The notes under the pieces: model-generated
Seen by the model: only the letters and a program-made list of their open reading frames with translations
Database searches by the model: none
What the model was told of the DNA's origin: nothing
Shown: positions 34,299 to 44,843 of the stretch, piece by piece
Layout: every line of letters starts with the position of its first letter
How positions within the stretch are numbered: the first letter of the stretch is position 1
Position numbers and translations under genes: made by a program
Origin: Parasphingopyxis lamellibrachiae
GTDB lineage: Bacteria; Pseudomonadota; Alphaproteobacteria; Sphingomonadales; Sphingomonadaceae
Direction of reading: 5' to 3'
Assembly: GCF_003385775.1 (NCBI RefSeq)
Contig: NZ_QRDP01000004.1
Location: forward strand, 1,039,763-1,103,762
Length of the DNA stretch: 64,000 nt

Positions 34299-34863
34299 AA
34301 AAGTCGAGCAATGACTGGGCGACCGGTGCAAAGCTCCGCCGATGCAGCGCGCACGGTCCATGTTCGCGCAAGGCTTCAATATGGGCGCGGGTTGGATAGC
34401 CCTTGTTGCTCTCCCAACCGTAATGCGGGTGTTCGAGAGCGGCAGCACGCATCATCCGGTCGCGCGTTTCCTTGGCGACTATCGACGCGGCCGAGATACA
34501 GGGATGGATAGCATCCCCGCCGATCACCGCCTCGGCAGAATAGCGCCATTCAGGCAGCTTGTTCCCATCGACGAGGATATGACCCGGCTCGCTCCCAAGT
34601 GCCTCAACCGCTCGGCGCATTGCCACCAGCGTCGCCTGCAAGATGTTGATCCGGTCGATTTCCTCGGATTCCGCCATGCCGACGCCCACCACGCAGCCTG
34701 CCCGAATCTTCGTTTCCAGTTCAGCGCGCCGCTCCGCGCTCAACTTTTTGCTGTCATCGACGCCCGCAATCCCACCTTCGCACAGGATAACCGCTGCAGC
34801 GACAACCGGTCCGGCCAAAGGGCCCCTACCGGCTTCGTCGACACCCGCCACAATCTGGTTCAC
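34297..34863 (-). CDS. rnhB: Ribonuclease HII
   Basis: The 188-residue protein has the family motifs: GVDEAGRGPLAGPVVAAAV at the start with the first catalytic Asp-Glu, GVDDSKKLSAERR, ILVDGNKLP and SAEAVIGGDAIHPCISAASIVAKETRDR. It removes ribonucleotides from DNA hybrids. I chose the GTG at 34863 because it overlaps the TGA of thiD (GTGA), while an in-frame TTG at 34869 is closer to GGAG and cannot be excluded. All catalytic acidic residues are present. Confidence 0.9.
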   Translation of the reverse strand: MNQIVAGVDEAGRGPLAGPVVAAAVILCEGGIAGVDDSKKLSAERRAELETKIRAGCVVGVGMAESEEIDRINILQATLVAMRRAVEALGSEPGHILVDGNKLPEWRYSAEAVIGGDAIHPCISAASIVAKETRDRMMRAAALEHPHYGWESNKGYPTRAHIEALREHGPCALHRRSFAPVAQSLLDF

Positions 34864-35660
34864 GGCCAAAATTCTCCAATGTCCGCAAACCCGAGCGGCC
34901 CGTTCCCCTGACCGAGGCCGGGCGCGGCCCTGAGCGCAGCGCGCACGAAACCCCGCGCGCGGCTCGTTGCTTCCGCGGGACGCAGCCCCTGACCCATCCC
35001 TGTTGCCAACCCGCTCGACAATGTGCAGCCCGTGCCGTGACTATGCGCCGTATCGATGCGGCTGCTTTTCCAGCGGTCGACCTTGCCGTCGGGCTGGACA
35101 AGAATATCCGTGACCAGGTCGCCTTCGAGATGTCCGCCCTTGGCCAGCACCATGCAATCGGCATCGCGCGCAAGCCGACGCGCCTCTCGTTCCATTTCAT
35201 ATGTCGATGCAAGCCGCGATGACGTCAAACGGGCCAGTTCAGGAAGATTGGGAGTTGTGACTGTCGCGACGCGCATAAGTGCATGAAATCCGGCGATCGT
35301 CTTTTCGTCTGCCAGGGTCGATCCGCTTGTCGCCACCATGACCGGATCGAATATGATGGGCACGTCGACTGCCGCCAGACGCTGCACCAGCGCTTCGACC
35401 AGATCACTCGCGCCGAGCATGCCGATCTTGATCGCGTCGATGCCTATGTCGGATTCCACCGAATCGATCTGGGCAATTACCGTATCGACGCTCACGCACT
35501 GGGACGCCTGGACACCCAGGGTGTTTTGCGCAGTGATGACTGTAACCGCCGTCATGGCGTGGCCGCCCAGCAACGTAATCGTCTTGATATCGGCCTGAAT
35601 TCCCGCGCCGCCGCCACTGTCCGACCCCGCAATGGCGAGAATACGGGCCGGCATGGTCAT
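34860..35660 (-). CDS. thiD: Hydroxymethylpyrimidine/phosphomethylpyrimidine kinase
   Basis: The 266-residue protein starts at 35660 (MTMPARILAIAGSDSGGGAG). The ribokinase-like fold has the ATP and substrate motifs GSDSGGGAGIQADIKT, HAMTAVTVITAQNT and the anion hole region TAHSHGTGCTLSSGLA with its catalytic cysteine/aspartate area. It makes HMP pyrophosphate for thiamine. The start overlaps the DUF1272 stop (ATGA), so it is coupled to that gene, and the next gene rnhB begins at its stop. Confidence 0.92.
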   Translation of the reverse strand: MTMPARILAIAGSDSGGGAGIQADIKTITLLGGHAMTAVTVITAQNTLGVQASQCVSVDTVIAQIDSVESDIGIDAIKIGMLGASDLVEALVQRLAAVDVPIIFDPVMVATSGSTLADEKTIAGFHALMRVATVTTPNLPELARLTSSRLASTYEMEREARRLARDADCMVLAKGGHLEGDLVTDILVQPDGKVDRWKSSRIDTAHSHGTGCTLSSGLATGMGQGLRPAEATSRARGFVRAALRAAPGLGQGNGPLGFADIGEFWP

Positions 35661-35890
35661 GCGTTCGCCTTGTATTTCCGTTCCGTCGAAGCCGGAAAGC
35701 GGGCGAGCAATGCGGTCGCGCGGACAGGCCGCTGCCGCAGCTCGCCGCTGCAATTCGGGCAGCTTCCGGCGAGCGGTCCAGTCGCGCATGCTTCGCAGAA
35801 CGTGCATTCGAACGTGCAGATATGCGCGCCCGGCCTGTCGGCCGGAAGGTTTGTGCCGCACCGTTCGCAATCGGGCCGCATTTCCAGCAT
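35657..35890 (-). CDS. DUF1272 zinc-ribbon-like protein
   Basis: This 77-residue protein has six cysteines in paired CxxC-type arrangements: MRPDCERCGTNLP, TFECTFCEACA and GSCPNCSGELR. This is the DUF1272 pattern, a small cysteine-rich protein that probably binds zinc. It overlaps thiD at its end (ATGA) and touches glmM at its start (TGATG). The function is not known; the tight coupling suggests it is made with ThiD. Confidence 0.87.
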   Translation of the reverse strand: MLEMRPDCERCGTNLPADRPGAHICTFECTFCEACATGPLAGSCPNCSGELRQRPVRATALLARFPASTERKYKANA

Positions 35891-37227
35891 CAGGCGGCCT
35901 CCGCTACCGCATTGCAGATATCGTCGACCACGGTTTCGATCAGTCTCTCATCCTCGCCTTCGGCCATGACGCGGATGAGAGGTTCGGTACCGGATTTGCG
36001 GATGAGTAGGCGGCCACCCGCGCCAAGCTTCGCCTCTCCTTCGACGATTGCGGCCTGCACCGAGTCTGCCGCCAACGGATCGCTTCCGTCGTAGCGCACA
36101 TTCTTCAGGAGTTGCGGATATGGTTCGAACAGATGAAGCAACTCGCTTGCCGGCTTCTTGCTGGTCACCAGTGCCGCCAGAATCTGCAACCCCGCGACCA
36201 AACCGTCGCCGGTCGTTGCATAGTCCGTAAGGATGAGATGGCCCGATTGCTCGCCGCCGACATTGCAGCCCTTGGCGCGCATCAGCTCCAGCACATAGCG
36301 GTCTCCCACTTTCGACCGTTCAAGCGCGATGCCTTCGCTTTCGAGAAATTTCTCCAGACCGAGATTGGACATGACGGTTGCGACAATTGCATCGCCTTCA
36401 AGCTTGCCTCTATGCTTCCAGTCACTCGCGATGAGCGCCATCAGCTGATCGCCGTCAACAACCTGACCTTTCTCATCGACAACGATCAACCGGTCCGCAT
36501 CGCCATCGAGCGCAAGACCAATATCAGCGCCTTCCTCCACCACCCGCTCGCAGAGCGCCTGAGGATAGGTGGATCCGCAATTGTCATTGATATTCGTGCC
36601 ATTGGGTGAGACGCCTAGGGTGATGACCTCCGCGCCGAGTTCCCACAGGGCAGATGGCGCGACCTGATACGCTGCGCCATTCGCACAATCGATAACAACC
36701 TTGAGTTCATCGAGCCGAAGCGAGGGCGGAAATGTCGATTTAGCATCATTGATATACCGGCCCTGGGCATCGTCCACACGGCGGGCACGGCCAATATGCT
36801 CGGATGAAACGAGCGCAGGCGGATCTTGCAACAATTTTTCGATCGCTGCTTCGTCCGCATCCGACAGCTTGTAACCGTCCGGCCCGAACAATTTTATACC
36901 GTTGTCGACATATGGATTGTGGCTTGCCGAAATCATTACGCCGAGATCGGCACGCATCGATTGCGCGAGCATTGCAACGCCGGGTGTCGGCATGGGTCCG
37001 ACCATGATCACATCCATGCCGACGCTGGTGAAGCCGGCAACGAGAGCCGACTCCATCATATAGCCCGAAAGGCGGGTGTCCTTGCCGATCACAACCCGGT
37101 GCCGATGATCGCCGCGCAGGAAATGAGCCCCCGCCGCCTGCCCCACTCTCATCGCGATATCCGCCGTCATTGGCGACTGGTTGGTCCGCCCCCTGATGCC
37201 GTCCGTCCCGAAATAGCTGCGCGTCAT
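35890..37227 (-). CDS. glmM: Phosphoglucosamine mutase
   Basis: This 445-residue protein has the phosphohexomutase motifs: [12 protein letters not shown], the phosphoserine loop [15 protein letters not shown], the metal site [14 protein letters not shown] and the C-terminal phosphate site [13 protein letters not shown]. It isomerises glucosamine-6-phosphate to the 1-phosphate for UDP-GlcNAc and cell wall synthesis. It leads a tightly packed minus-strand block of glmM, DUF1272, thiD, rnhB, then ccrM and folP. Its stop is shared with the DUF1272 start. Confidence 0.95.
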   Translation of the reverse strand: MTRSYFGTDGIRGRTNQSPMTADIAMRVGQAAGAHFLRGDHRHRVVIGKDTRLSGYMMESALVAGFTSVGMDVIMVGPMPTPGVAMLAQSMRADLGVMISASHNPYVDNGIKLFGPDGYKLSDADEAAIEKLLQDPPALVSSEHIGRARRVDDAQGRYINDAKSTFPPSLRLDELKVVIDCANGAAYQVAPSALWELGAEVITLGVSPNGTNINDNCGSTYPQALCERVVEEGADIGLALDGDADRLIVVDEKGQVVDGDQLMALIASDWKHRGKLEGDAIVATVMSNLGLEKFLESEGIALERSKVGDRYVLELMRAKGCNVGGEQSGHLILTDYATTGDGLVAGLQILAALVTSKKPASELLHLFEPYPQLLKNVRYDGSDPLAADSVQAAIVEGEAKLGAGGRLLIRKSGTEPLIRVMAEGEDERLIETVVDDICNAVAEAA

Positions 37228-37321
37228 GAATACCCACTTCTAAATTTGATTCCGCTTGTGCCTCTCCTAGCCGCCGCCCATGATCGTGTGAAGGACGATA
37301 GCAAGCGGGAGAAAAATTGGC

Positions 37322-38716
37322 ATGATCGCATGGCTGGAGGGCGCGCTCGCCAATTTGAACGCCCTGGTTTTTACACGTGTTCCGTTCTTCGGGGTCGAGA
37401 TAACCCTTATCGTCATCTGGCTGGCTCTGCCGATGCTCATTTTTACGATCTGGTTCGGCTTCATCAATATTCGCGGCCTCCCCTATTCGTTACGCATATT
37501 GACGAAGCCCGGGCACGACATCGACGCGCCGGGGCAGATCAGCCAGTTCGGCGCGCTCACGACGGCGCTGTCCGGTACGGTCGGCCTCGGCAATATCGCC
37601 GGCGTGGCTGTGGCGATTGCAACCGGGGGCCCCGGGGCGGCCTTCTGGATGTTTGTAATCGGCTTTTTCGCGATGACCGTGAAATGCGCGGAAGTCACGC
37701 TCGGACACAAATATCGCGTGGTGAATAGCAATGGCACGATACGCGGCGGGCCTATGTACTCTCTGAAGAACGGGCTGACCGCCCGCGGCTGGCCGAAACT
37801 CGGGCTCATGCTGGGCGGCATCTATGCCATTTTTGCGTTGGGCGGCGCCATTCCACTGGTGCAGGTCAACCAGAGTTTCGCGCAGGTCCAGAATGTCACA
37901 GGCTTCAGTAGCGGCGCGGGCTATGGCATCATCCTGGCACTGCTTGTTGGCCTGGTCGTGCTCGGCGGGGTGCGCTGGCTCGCCCGGGTCACATCCTATC
38001 TCGTTCCGGGCATGGCGGTCATCTATCTGTCCGGCGTGTTTGCCATCATATTCATGAATTTTGGCGAATTGCCGAACGCGATCGCCATTATCGTAAGCGA
38101 CGCATTTAGCGGGGAAGCGGCGGCCGGCGGCATGCTGGGCGCCTTTGTCGTCGGCATGCAGCGTGCCGTCTATTCGAGCGAAGCCGGCGTTGGCTCTGCC
38201 GTCATCGCCCATGCCCAGGCCCGGACCCATGAGCCCGCATCGGAAGGCCTGGTGGCCCTGCTCGAGCCGTTCATCGATACGGTAATCGTCTGTTCGCTCG
38301 GCGCGATAGCAATCGTCCTTGCCGGCACTTACCAGAGCGGTTTCGACGATATTGCGATCACGTCCGAAGCGTTCGCCCAGATATCGAGCTGGTTTCCTGT
38401 TTTGCTCGCCATTGCCGTGTTCCTTTTTGCCTATTCCACGCTGTGCGCCTGGGGATTCTACGGTTTGCAAGCCTGGGGATATCTTGTGGGCGAAGGGCCG
38501 CTGCGCAACACCATCTACAAGATACTCTATGTGCTCATGCTGCCGGTCGGCTCGATCCTGCCGGTCCAGGCGGTGTTCGATCTTGTCGATTCCGCCTTTT
38601 TTCTTATGGCAATTCCCAATGTAATCGCCATCTACATCTTTGGCCCCGAGCTGAAACGGGAGCTGACCGGTTATTTACAACGCCATCGCCAGACAGAAGA
38701 GGAAACCGCCCCATGA
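37322..38716 (+). CDS. Alanine/glycine:cation symporter family protein, second copy
   Basis: This 464-residue membrane protein has the AGCS signature: [31 protein letters not shown] (in part), [39 protein letters not shown] and [21 protein letters not shown]. About 11 helices are apparent. It is shorter at both ends than the copy at 19927. The stop overlaps the next start (ATGA), so it is coupled to an aldo/keto reductase. It likely imports small neutral amino acids with a cation. Confidence 0.88.
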   Translation: MIAWLEGALANLNALVFTRVPFFGVEITLIVIWLALPMLIFTIWFGFINIRGLPYSLRILTKPGHDIDAPGQISQFGALTTALSGTVGLGNIAGVAVAIATGGPGAAFWMFVIGFFAMTVKCAEVTLGHKYRVVNSNGTIRGGPMYSLKNGLTARGWPKLGLMLGGIYAIFALGGAIPLVQVNQSFAQVQNVTGFSSGAGYGIILALLVGLVVLGGVRWLARVTSYLVPGMAVIYLSGVFAIIFMNFGELPNAIAIIVSDAFSGEAAAGGMLGAFVVGMQRAVYSSEAGVGSAVIAHAQARTHEPASEGLVALLEPFIDTVIVCSLGAIAIVLAGTYQSGFDDIAITSEAFAQISSWFPVLLAIAVFLFAYSTLCAWGFYGLQAWGYLVGEGPLRNTIYKILYVLMLPVGSILPVQAVFDLVDSAFFLMAIPNVIAIYIFGPELKRELTGYLQRHRQTEEETAP

Positions 38717-39705
38717 AAACCCGCAAACTCGGAAAAGAACTAACCGTTTCGGCTCTTGGCGTCGGATGCATGCCGATGGCCGGTATCGGCAAGGGTATGT
38801 ATGGGCAAGCCAATGACGAGGAATCGATCGCAACCATCCACCGGGCGATAGATCTCGGCGTCACCTTTTTCGATACGGCGGAAGTTTACGGCCCTCACCG
38901 CAACGAAGAGCTGCTCGGACAGGCGATAAAGGGCAAGCGCGAAGGGCTGGTGATCGCGACCAAGTTCGGTTTTGCCTTCGATGAAAATGGATTCCGCGGC
39001 GTCGACAGTAGGCCCGACAATGTTCGCAAGGCCTGCGAAGGGTCGCTGCAGCGGCTGGGCATCGATGTGATCGATCTGTTCTACCAGCATCGAGTCGATC
39101 CGGACGTTCCGATCGAAGAAACGGTCGGGGCGATGTCCCGTCTCGTGGAAGAGGGAAAAGTGCGGTATCTCGGTCTGTCCGAAGCCGGCCCCGACACCAT
39201 CAGGAAGGCCGTCGCCACCCATCCGATTGCGGCACTACAGTCGGAATATTCTCTCTGGGAGCGCGACATAGAAGCCGAAATCCTGCCACTGTGCCGTGAA
39301 CTCGATATCGGTTTCGTCCCCTATTCGCCCCTGGGCAGGGGTTTCCTGACGGGCCAGGTCACATCGCGCGACGATCTTCCCGAGGGCGATTATCGCCTCA
39401 ACGACCCACGTTACAGCGAAGAGAATTTTGCCAAGAACATGGAAATTGTGGCTGTCGTAAAAAGTATCGGAGACGCCCATGGCGTTTCCCCAGCGCAGAT
39501 TGCGCTCGCCTGGCTGCTGCATCAGGGGGACGACATCGTACCCATCCCCGGTTCGAAACGCCGCGTCACGCTGGAAGATTCCATGGCAGCGGCCGATGTC
39601 GCGCTAAGCGACGACGATCTTGCCAAGCTCGATGCAGCCGCCCCGGCGGGTGAAACTGCCGGACCGCGCTATCATGAGCCGATGATGAAGATGGTAAGGA
39701 TTTAA
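38713..39705 (+). CDS. Aldo/keto reductase
   Basis: The protein has 330 residues from ATG 38713. The barrel motifs are present: the catalytic tetrad with Asp ([18 protein letters not shown]), Tyr in AEVYGPHR, Lys in VIATKFGF, and His in [20 protein letters not shown] and [13 protein letters not shown] follow. This is of the Gre2/YakC type (large AKR). It reduces carbonyls with NADPH. It is coupled to the AGCS symporter (ATGA overlap) and ends tail-to-tail with NnrU. Confidence 0.92.
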   Translation: MKTRKLGKELTVSALGVGCMPMAGIGKGMYGQANDEESIATIHRAIDLGVTFFDTAEVYGPHRNEELLGQAIKGKREGLVIATKFGFAFDENGFRGVDSRPDNVRKACEGSLQRLGIDVIDLFYQHRVDPDVPIEETVGAMSRLVEEGKVRYLGLSEAGPDTIRKAVATHPIAALQSEYSLWERDIEAEILPLCRELDIGFVPYSPLGRGFLTGQVTSRDDLPEGDYRLNDPRYSEENFAKNMEIVAVVKSIGDAHGVSPAQIALAWLLHQGDDIVPIPGSKRRVTLEDSMAAADVALSDDDLAKLDAAAPAGETAGPRYHEPMMKMVRI

Positions 39706-40394
39706 GCGATCCAGGCCCAGATGCCGACCAGCATGGTGTGAAAATAGCTCGCCGCCAGCCATAGAATGAGTCCGCCCAGAACCGGAATGGTGCCAGGCCA
39801 TGCGGCCTTTGCCGGAATGCGCCCATCGGCAATGGCCGCAAAGGGGATGAAGGAGGTTCGCGCCTCCCAACCCCGCCATGCGTCGCCAAGCAGCGCCTGC
39901 TTCTTCCGGTCTTGCAGCAGCGACCCGAAAAAAGTCAGGATCAGGATACCGCCCGCAATCACCAGATTGGGCGGGGAGCCGCTCAGCGCGATATGCGTCA
40001 GCGCCCAGATAGTGAACGCCCAATTCATCGGATGACGAGTAATGGCAAAAACGCCGGTTGCCGGCCGGACAATTGATGTCACCCCATTAGGGTTCGGCAT
40101 GGCTGGATTGCCGATATTCGCACCCACCAGCAGGATGCTCGCCAGCAACATCAGGATTGGCGCGGCCCAGTCAAAAAACCATTGCGGCGCCATCCAATGC
40201 GGAGTGAGCGGCGGCATCGTCCAGGCAATCCAGACCATCCAGCCAAGCGTGATTGCCGCCACCAGCGAGTAAAGCCCGAGAAACCCGGTTTCACCAACGC
40301 GTCTGACAAGCGCGGCGCGGAACGGGTGCGACAAAAGAAAATGCGTGCCGACAAAAGCCGCCGTTGCGAGCATCAACTGGCTCAGCGGAGTCAT
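39702..40394 (-). CDS. NnrU family membrane protein
   Basis: The protein has 230 residues from the ATG at 40394. It has about six membrane helices with the NnrU/isoprenylcysteine methyltransferase-like pattern ([70 protein letters not shown] in pieces). NnrU is associated with nitrite and nitric oxide reduction elsewhere; here no denitrification genes are near. It lies 7 bp from the second amidohydrolase and is likely its operon neighbour. Confidence 0.85.
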   Translation of the reverse strand: MTPLSQLMLATAAFVGTHFLLSHPFRAALVRRVGETGFLGLYSLVAAITLGWMVWIAWTMPPLTPHWMAPQWFFDWAAPILMLLASILLVGANIGNPAMPNPNGVTSIVRPATGVFAITRHPMNWAFTIWALTHIALSGSPPNLVIAGGILILTFFGSLLQDRKKQALLGDAWRGWEARTSFIPFAAIADGRIPAKAAWPGTIPVLGGLILWLAASYFHTMLVGIWAWIA

Positions 40395-40401
40395 CGCCTC
40401 G

Positions 40402-41703
40402 CTACCATTCAAAGGCCTGGGGCAATTGCTGCTCATCAATCGAGAGATAGCGGTCCCGCAGTCGCGTCTGACGCGATGTCAGCGGCTGCTGCACACCGTC
40501 TATAAGCATCACATCCACATTGGAGCTCAGTTCCAGCGGGTCTCCGTCCCAGATAACAATGTCGGCGCGGCGCCCGGGACGCAGGGAACCGATCTCATTT
40601 CCAAGGCCCATAATCTCTGCCGGCCATGAGCTGATAGCGGCAAAGGCTTCGCCCCAGCTCAGCCCCGTCGCACCCGGCACATTGTTAAGCGCAACCAGAT
40701 TGCCCGCATATTGCGTTGAATAGCGAATCTGATGGGCGTCATTGTCATCGATCATGCCAATCGCCACCTGCACGCCGGCATCGCGCATCCGGCCGATATT
40801 GGACTGGGTTGCCGCAAGTTGCTCGAACTGGGCGGGAAGATCGTTGAGCGCCGAAGCGATTACCGGAATGCCCGCAGCCGCGATTTGCGGTGCGACCGTC
40901 CAGCCCTCGCTTACCCCGACCAGAATGATGTTCAGCCGTGGATAATCGGTTCGCAGAGCAATTACACTCAGGATGTCGCGCGCCTGTTCGACATGCACGA
41001 CGAGCGGAATCCGGCCCTGGACAACCGGAACCAGCGCAGCGGCGTCGACCCGGTTCAATAGTGAATCGCTGGACTGCCCGCCATAGGCGGCGGGATTGCG
41101 CGCATAGATCAACGCCTGATCGAGTGCGTTGCGAAAACTTGCATGGCTTGCCGAGCGGCTGCCACCTGCCCGGGCAGCTCCGCGCTCGCCCAGCTCAACA
41201 AACTGGAATGCTCGTGGACGCATGACCGCATCCATATCCGCGCCCAGATCGATGACCGCTCCCTGCCCGCCAAATATGGTATTGGCGGTTTCCGGTGCCA
41301 CCACCGCACGCGTCACACCGCCTGTGCGATTGGTCGCAATCGCTGCGGACAGGGGATTTATCGCTGGAGCAACATCCAGACCTGCGCTGAAATCCGAATC
41401 CGCTGCAGAGCTGTCATTTGTCGAGCTAACCGCTCCAACTTCGACGAGGCCGAGGCGCGTGAAGCCGCCGACAATACCGGGCGTAACCCACTGGCCAGTT
41501 GCATCTACGATCTGGGCGCCGGCTGGCACAGCAACATTGGCGCCCGCAGCGACGATCCGGCCATCGCGCACGACAACAGTGCCGCCGGGCACTGGATCAG
41601 CGCCATCGCCGATAACCACCGTGCCGCCAGTTATCGCTACCGTTTGCGCCGCTGCTGGAGTGGCAAAATACAATGTTGCGAGCAATGCGAGGAGCGCTTT
41701 CAT
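40402..41703 (-). CDS. Exported amidohydrolase-like protein lacking the HxH motif
   Basis: This 433-residue protein has a signal peptide with AAA-Q cleavage (MKALLALLATLYFATPAAAQ) and an amidohydrolase (imidazolonepropionase-like) fold: GTVVVRDGRIVAAGA, and at the end LGNEIGSLRPGRRADIVIWDGDPLE. The residue pair normally HxH near beta-1 is here GGFTRLG (about 79-85), so this metal site is gone. A later His in VVHVEQARDI and aspartates remain. It may have changed activity or act as a partner of the first amidohydrolase, with which it overlaps (ATGA). Confidence 0.75.
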   Translation of the reverse strand: MKALLALLATLYFATPAAAQTVAITGGTVVIGDGADPVPGGTVVVRDGRIVAAGANVAVPAGAQIVDATGQWVTPGIVGGFTRLGLVEVGAVSSTNDSSAADSDFSAGLDVAPAINPLSAAIATNRTGGVTRAVVAPETANTIFGGQGAVIDLGADMDAVMRPRAFQFVELGERGAARAGGSRSASHASFRNALDQALIYARNPAAYGGQSSDSLLNRVDAAALVPVVQGRIPLVVHVEQARDILSVIALRTDYPRLNIILVGVSEGWTVAPQIAAAGIPVIASALNDLPAQFEQLAATQSNIGRMRDAGVQVAIGMIDDNDAHQIRYSTQYAGNLVALNNVPGATGLSWGEAFAAISSWPAEIMGLGNEIGSLRPGRRADIVIWDGDPLELSSNVDVMLIDGVQQPLTSRQTRLRDRYLSIDEQQLPQAFEW

Positions 41704-43115
41704 CGGACACTCCCCTCACCTGGCTGACCAAGTTCGAAATCGGAAATCGGCCGAAGCGCCGGATTGTTCATATCGTAGAGCAGAGCCCCATCGATCCAGA
41801 CCATCTGCGGCCGCGAATAGACGCTGAATGGATCGCCGTTCCACAGAACCACATCGGCACGCTTGCCAGCGCTCAGGCTACCGGTCTGGTCGGCAATTCC
41901 CAAAGCCCGTGCCGGGTTGAGGCTGAGCCACTGCCAGGCTTCGGCATCGCTGATTTCGATTCCTGCCCGTCGGCCATCGGCCAAGGCCTTGGCCGCCTCT
42001 TGGTTCAATCGCTGAATCTGGTTGTCGTCGTCCGAATGGACGATGGCGCAGGCGCCGGCATTGTGGACCATCGGAACATTTTCAAAGACCGTGTCATAGG
42101 CTTCCATCTTGAAGCCCCACCAGTCCGCCCACATCGCTGCACAAATCCCGTTCTCGCGAAGCAGATCGGGAATCTTATAAGCTTCGATGGCATGCTGGAA
42201 ACTGGCAATGCTGTAGCCGAACTCCTCGGCCATATCGATCATGTTCGCCATTTCGTCCGCGCGATAACAATGATTGTGGACGAGAATATCGCCGTTCATC
42301 ACGCCAGCCAGCGTTTCGTTGCGCAAGTTGCGGGCTGGACGCGTACCGCCATTCTCACGATAGTTTTCCCACTGATGCTGGTAGCGTTGAGCATCGATCC
42401 AGGCCTGGCGCGCGACGGCAATATTTGCCATCCGGCTGCGCGGCGTTTGATTGCGCGAACCATATACACGCTTCGGATTTTCGCCGCAGGCCATCTTCAG
42501 GCCATAGGGTGCCCCCGGAAATTTCATGCCCTGCATCGTGCGCGATGGGACATTGCGAAGTGTTACCGAACGCCCGCCGAACAGATTGGCCGAACCCGGC
42601 AGGATATTGAGAGTGGTCACTCCACCATTGGCAAGTGCGCGACTGAAACCCGGGTCTTGCGGCCAGACGCTGTGTTCCGTCCACACATTGGCGGTATTGG
42701 GACCGGTAGCCTCATTGCCGTCTTGATGCGCCGCCACGCTCGGGCTGGGATAATTGCCGAGATGGCTGTGGATATCGATAATCCCAGGCGTCACCCACAG
42801 GCCCGTGCCGTCGACAATCGTTGCCCCATCGGGCACGTCCAGCGTCTCACCAATCGCCTGAATCTCGCCATCGGCAAAATAGACCATGCCATTGTCGATC
42901 TGGCCGCCTTCGCCATCGTAGATGGTCGCACCCTGAATGACTGTGGGACTGCCCGGATACCGCCGGTAAGTGGACGGAAACGGATCGGGATCGAAAGCTG
43001 TGGCGGCAGTGCGCGCCCGGGCGGCGCTGGCACTGTCAGTGCTTTGACCCGATGTGGTCGTAGCACAACCGAACAGCGCCAGCGTAGCCGCCAGCAGAAA
43101 TGCAGGCTTCTTCAT
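41700..43115 (-). CDS. Lipoprotein amidohydrolase (imidazolonepropionase-like)
   Basis: This 471-residue protein begins with a lipoprotein signal with lipobox cysteine at about 17 (MKKPAFLLAATLALFGC). The amidohydrolase core carries the HxH pair at about 116-118 (GIIDIHSHLGNYPSP), a later VHNHCYRADEMA, an Asp-containing VHSDDDNQIQRLNQE, and the C-terminal GSLSAGKRADVVLWNGDPF. It is anchored to a membrane and faces the periplasm. It shares overlapping stops and starts with the second amidohydrolase and the peptide transporter, pointing to peptide or amide breakdown. Confidence 0.85.
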   Translation of the reverse strand: MKKPAFLLAATLALFGCATTTSGQSTDSASAARARTAATAFDPDPFPSTYRRYPGSPTVIQGATIYDGEGGQIDNGMVYFADGEIQAIGETLDVPDGATIVDGTGLWVTPGIIDIHSHLGNYPSPSVAAHQDGNEATGPNTANVWTEHSVWPQDPGFSRALANGGVTTLNILPGSANLFGGRSVTLRNVPSRTMQGMKFPGAPYGLKMACGENPKRVYGSRNQTPRSRMANIAVARQAWIDAQRYQHQWENYRENGGTRPARNLRNETLAGVMNGDILVHNHCYRADEMANMIDMAEEFGYSIASFQHAIEAYKIPDLLRENGICAAMWADWWGFKMEAYDTVFENVPMVHNAGACAIVHSDDDNQIQRLNQEAAKALADGRRAGIEISDAEAWQWLSLNPARALGIADQTGSLSAGKRADVVLWNGDPFSVYSRPQMVWIDGALLYDMNNPALRPISDFELGQPGEGSVR

Positions 43116-44713
43116 GTACGCACTTCTCCGGATGTATTGATGCCGGCAGCATCGGGTCCGCCCAGCTCGCTCTGGCCGAGCATGTCGTCGCCGACATTAT
43201 CGTCTGCAAGCGTATCCAGATGCATGAGGCGCTTGATCAGCGGCGAAATGACAACCATCCCGACGCCTACAAATACCGCCGTCCAGCCGACCGTCGAATA
43301 GACACCCAACACGACATCCCGGGCGGCTTCGCCGTCGGCAGCACCCTCCGCGCCAGTCGCGGAAGCGATGAGCCCGGCAGCGAAATTACCGGTCGCGGAT
43401 GCGAAAAACCAGGTACCCATGATGAGCGACGCCATATGCGCCGGTGCCAGCCTGTTCATCGCCGACAAACCGACTGGCGACAGGCACAGTTCGCCGGTCG
43501 TGTGCAGCAGGTAGATCAGGAAGATGAAGATCACCGGAGTCAGTCCGCCGCCCATCGATGCACCGGCAACCAGCACCAGGAAGCCGAGGCCAAGCTGGAT
43601 CACACCCAGACCGAACTTCGCCGGAGCGGAAGGTTCAAGGTTCCTGCGCGCCAGCCACATCCACAACATGGCAAAAACTGGCCCGAGCAATACGATGTAA
43701 ATTGCATTGATCGACTGGAACACCGAAGCCGGAACTTCTGCACCAAAGATCGTGCGGTCGACATGCCGGTCTGTGAACAGATTGAGCGAAGAACCCGCCT
43801 GTTCGAACAGAGCCCAGAACAGAATCGATCCGAAAATCAGATAGATTGCGCCGAATATCCGGTCGCGATCCTCGCTGGGAAGCTTCACCACCGCAGTATA
43901 GAGCACATAGGCAACCAGGATGAGACCGGCGCCGCCGAGCAAATAGCCCACAAGGCTCTGATACTGGATAAGGAACCAGACAAGGCCAACGGCGGCAAAG
44001 CTGAGAATGTAAAGCAACCACTCAAACTTGATACCGGCGACCGGCCGGGCGAGCCTTGCAGGATCGGGCGCCTCGCCGCGACCGAGCAGATAGGGCTTAC
44101 CCCACATGAACACGATCAGCCCGAGCAGCATACCGAAACCCGCCGCGCCAAAGCCGTATGACCAGCCATAGGTCTGACCGAGATAGCCGGCGATAATAGC
44201 ACCGAGCGCCGCGCCAAGGTTAATACCCATATAGAAGATAGTGTAAGCTGGATCGCGGCGGATATCCGTGCGCGAATAAAGCTGGCCGACAATCACCGAG
44301 ATATTGGCCTTGAGGAAGCCCGAGCCGACAATGATGAAAGCTAGCGCAAGCCAGAAGATGTTGATGGCTGCACCGCTCTGTCCTCCATCGCCTTCGAATG
44401 CCATCAGGAAATGGCCGAACGTCAGGAGAACCGCACCAAAGAGAACTGCTTTTCGCTGTCCAAGATATCGGTCGGCCAGATAGCCGCCGACCACCGGCGT
44501 GATATATACCAGCGCAGTATAGGCCCCGTAGATGACAGATGCCTCGCCGTCCGAAAACATCCAGTGCTGGACGAGATAGAAAATGAGCAGTGCGCGCATA
44601 CCATAGTATGAAAAACGCTCCCACATTTCCGCGAAGAACAGGACGAACAGGCCAGTCGGATGGCCGAGAAACTCGCTGCCTTCCTTGCCTGTGGTTTCAA
44701 ATTGCGTAGCCAT
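43112..44713 (-). CDS. POT/PTR family peptide transporter
   Basis: From the ATG at 44713 this 533-residue protein has 12 or more membrane helices and the PTR signatures: FVLFFAEMWERFSYYGMRALLI, DRYLGQRKAVLFGAVLLTFGH, and the C-terminal GELCLSPVGLSAMNRLAPAHM. It imports di- and tripeptides with protons. Its stop overlaps the start of the lipoprotein amidohydrolase (ATGA), so uptake and hydrolysis genes are in one operon. The upstream gap to the nitroreductase (44714-44843) holds a divergent promoter region. Confidence 0.88.
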   Translation of the reverse strand: MATQFETTGKEGSEFLGHPTGLFVLFFAEMWERFSYYGMRALLIFYLVQHWMFSDGEASVIYGAYTALVYITPVVGGYLADRYLGQRKAVLFGAVLLTFGHFLMAFEGDGGQSGAAINIFWLALAFIIVGSGFLKANISVIVGQLYSRTDIRRDPAYTIFYMGINLGAALGAIIAGYLGQTYGWSYGFGAAGFGMLLGLIVFMWGKPYLLGRGEAPDPARLARPVAGIKFEWLLYILSFAAVGLVWFLIQYQSLVGYLLGGAGLILVAYVLYTAVVKLPSEDRDRIFGAIYLIFGSILFWALFEQAGSSLNLFTDRHVDRTIFGAEVPASVFQSINAIYIVLLGPVFAMLWMWLARRNLEPSAPAKFGLGVIQLGLGFLVLVAGASMGGGLTPVIFIFLIYLLHTTGELCLSPVGLSAMNRLAPAHMASLIMGTWFFASATGNFAAGLIASATGAEGAADGEAARDVVLGVYSTVGWTAVFVGVGMVVISPLIKRLMHLDTLADDNVGDDMLGQSELGGPDAAGINTSGEVRT

Positions 44714-44843
44714 TGGGTGATACTCTCCCCGAAAGTTTTTATCTGCCGGCCCCCACCGGCTGTAATGACGGCGCAGACTAGCGCCGAAATCCGTGCTGTG
44801 AAGGGGCTGGCACAATTAGCCGCGGATGCTAGGAGCAGCATCT

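Noticed and set aside
34149-34448. A minus-strand frame between rnhB and ccrM
   Set aside because: It overlaps the 3' part of rnhB in another frame and has no homology; the region is better explained as ccrM control sequence.
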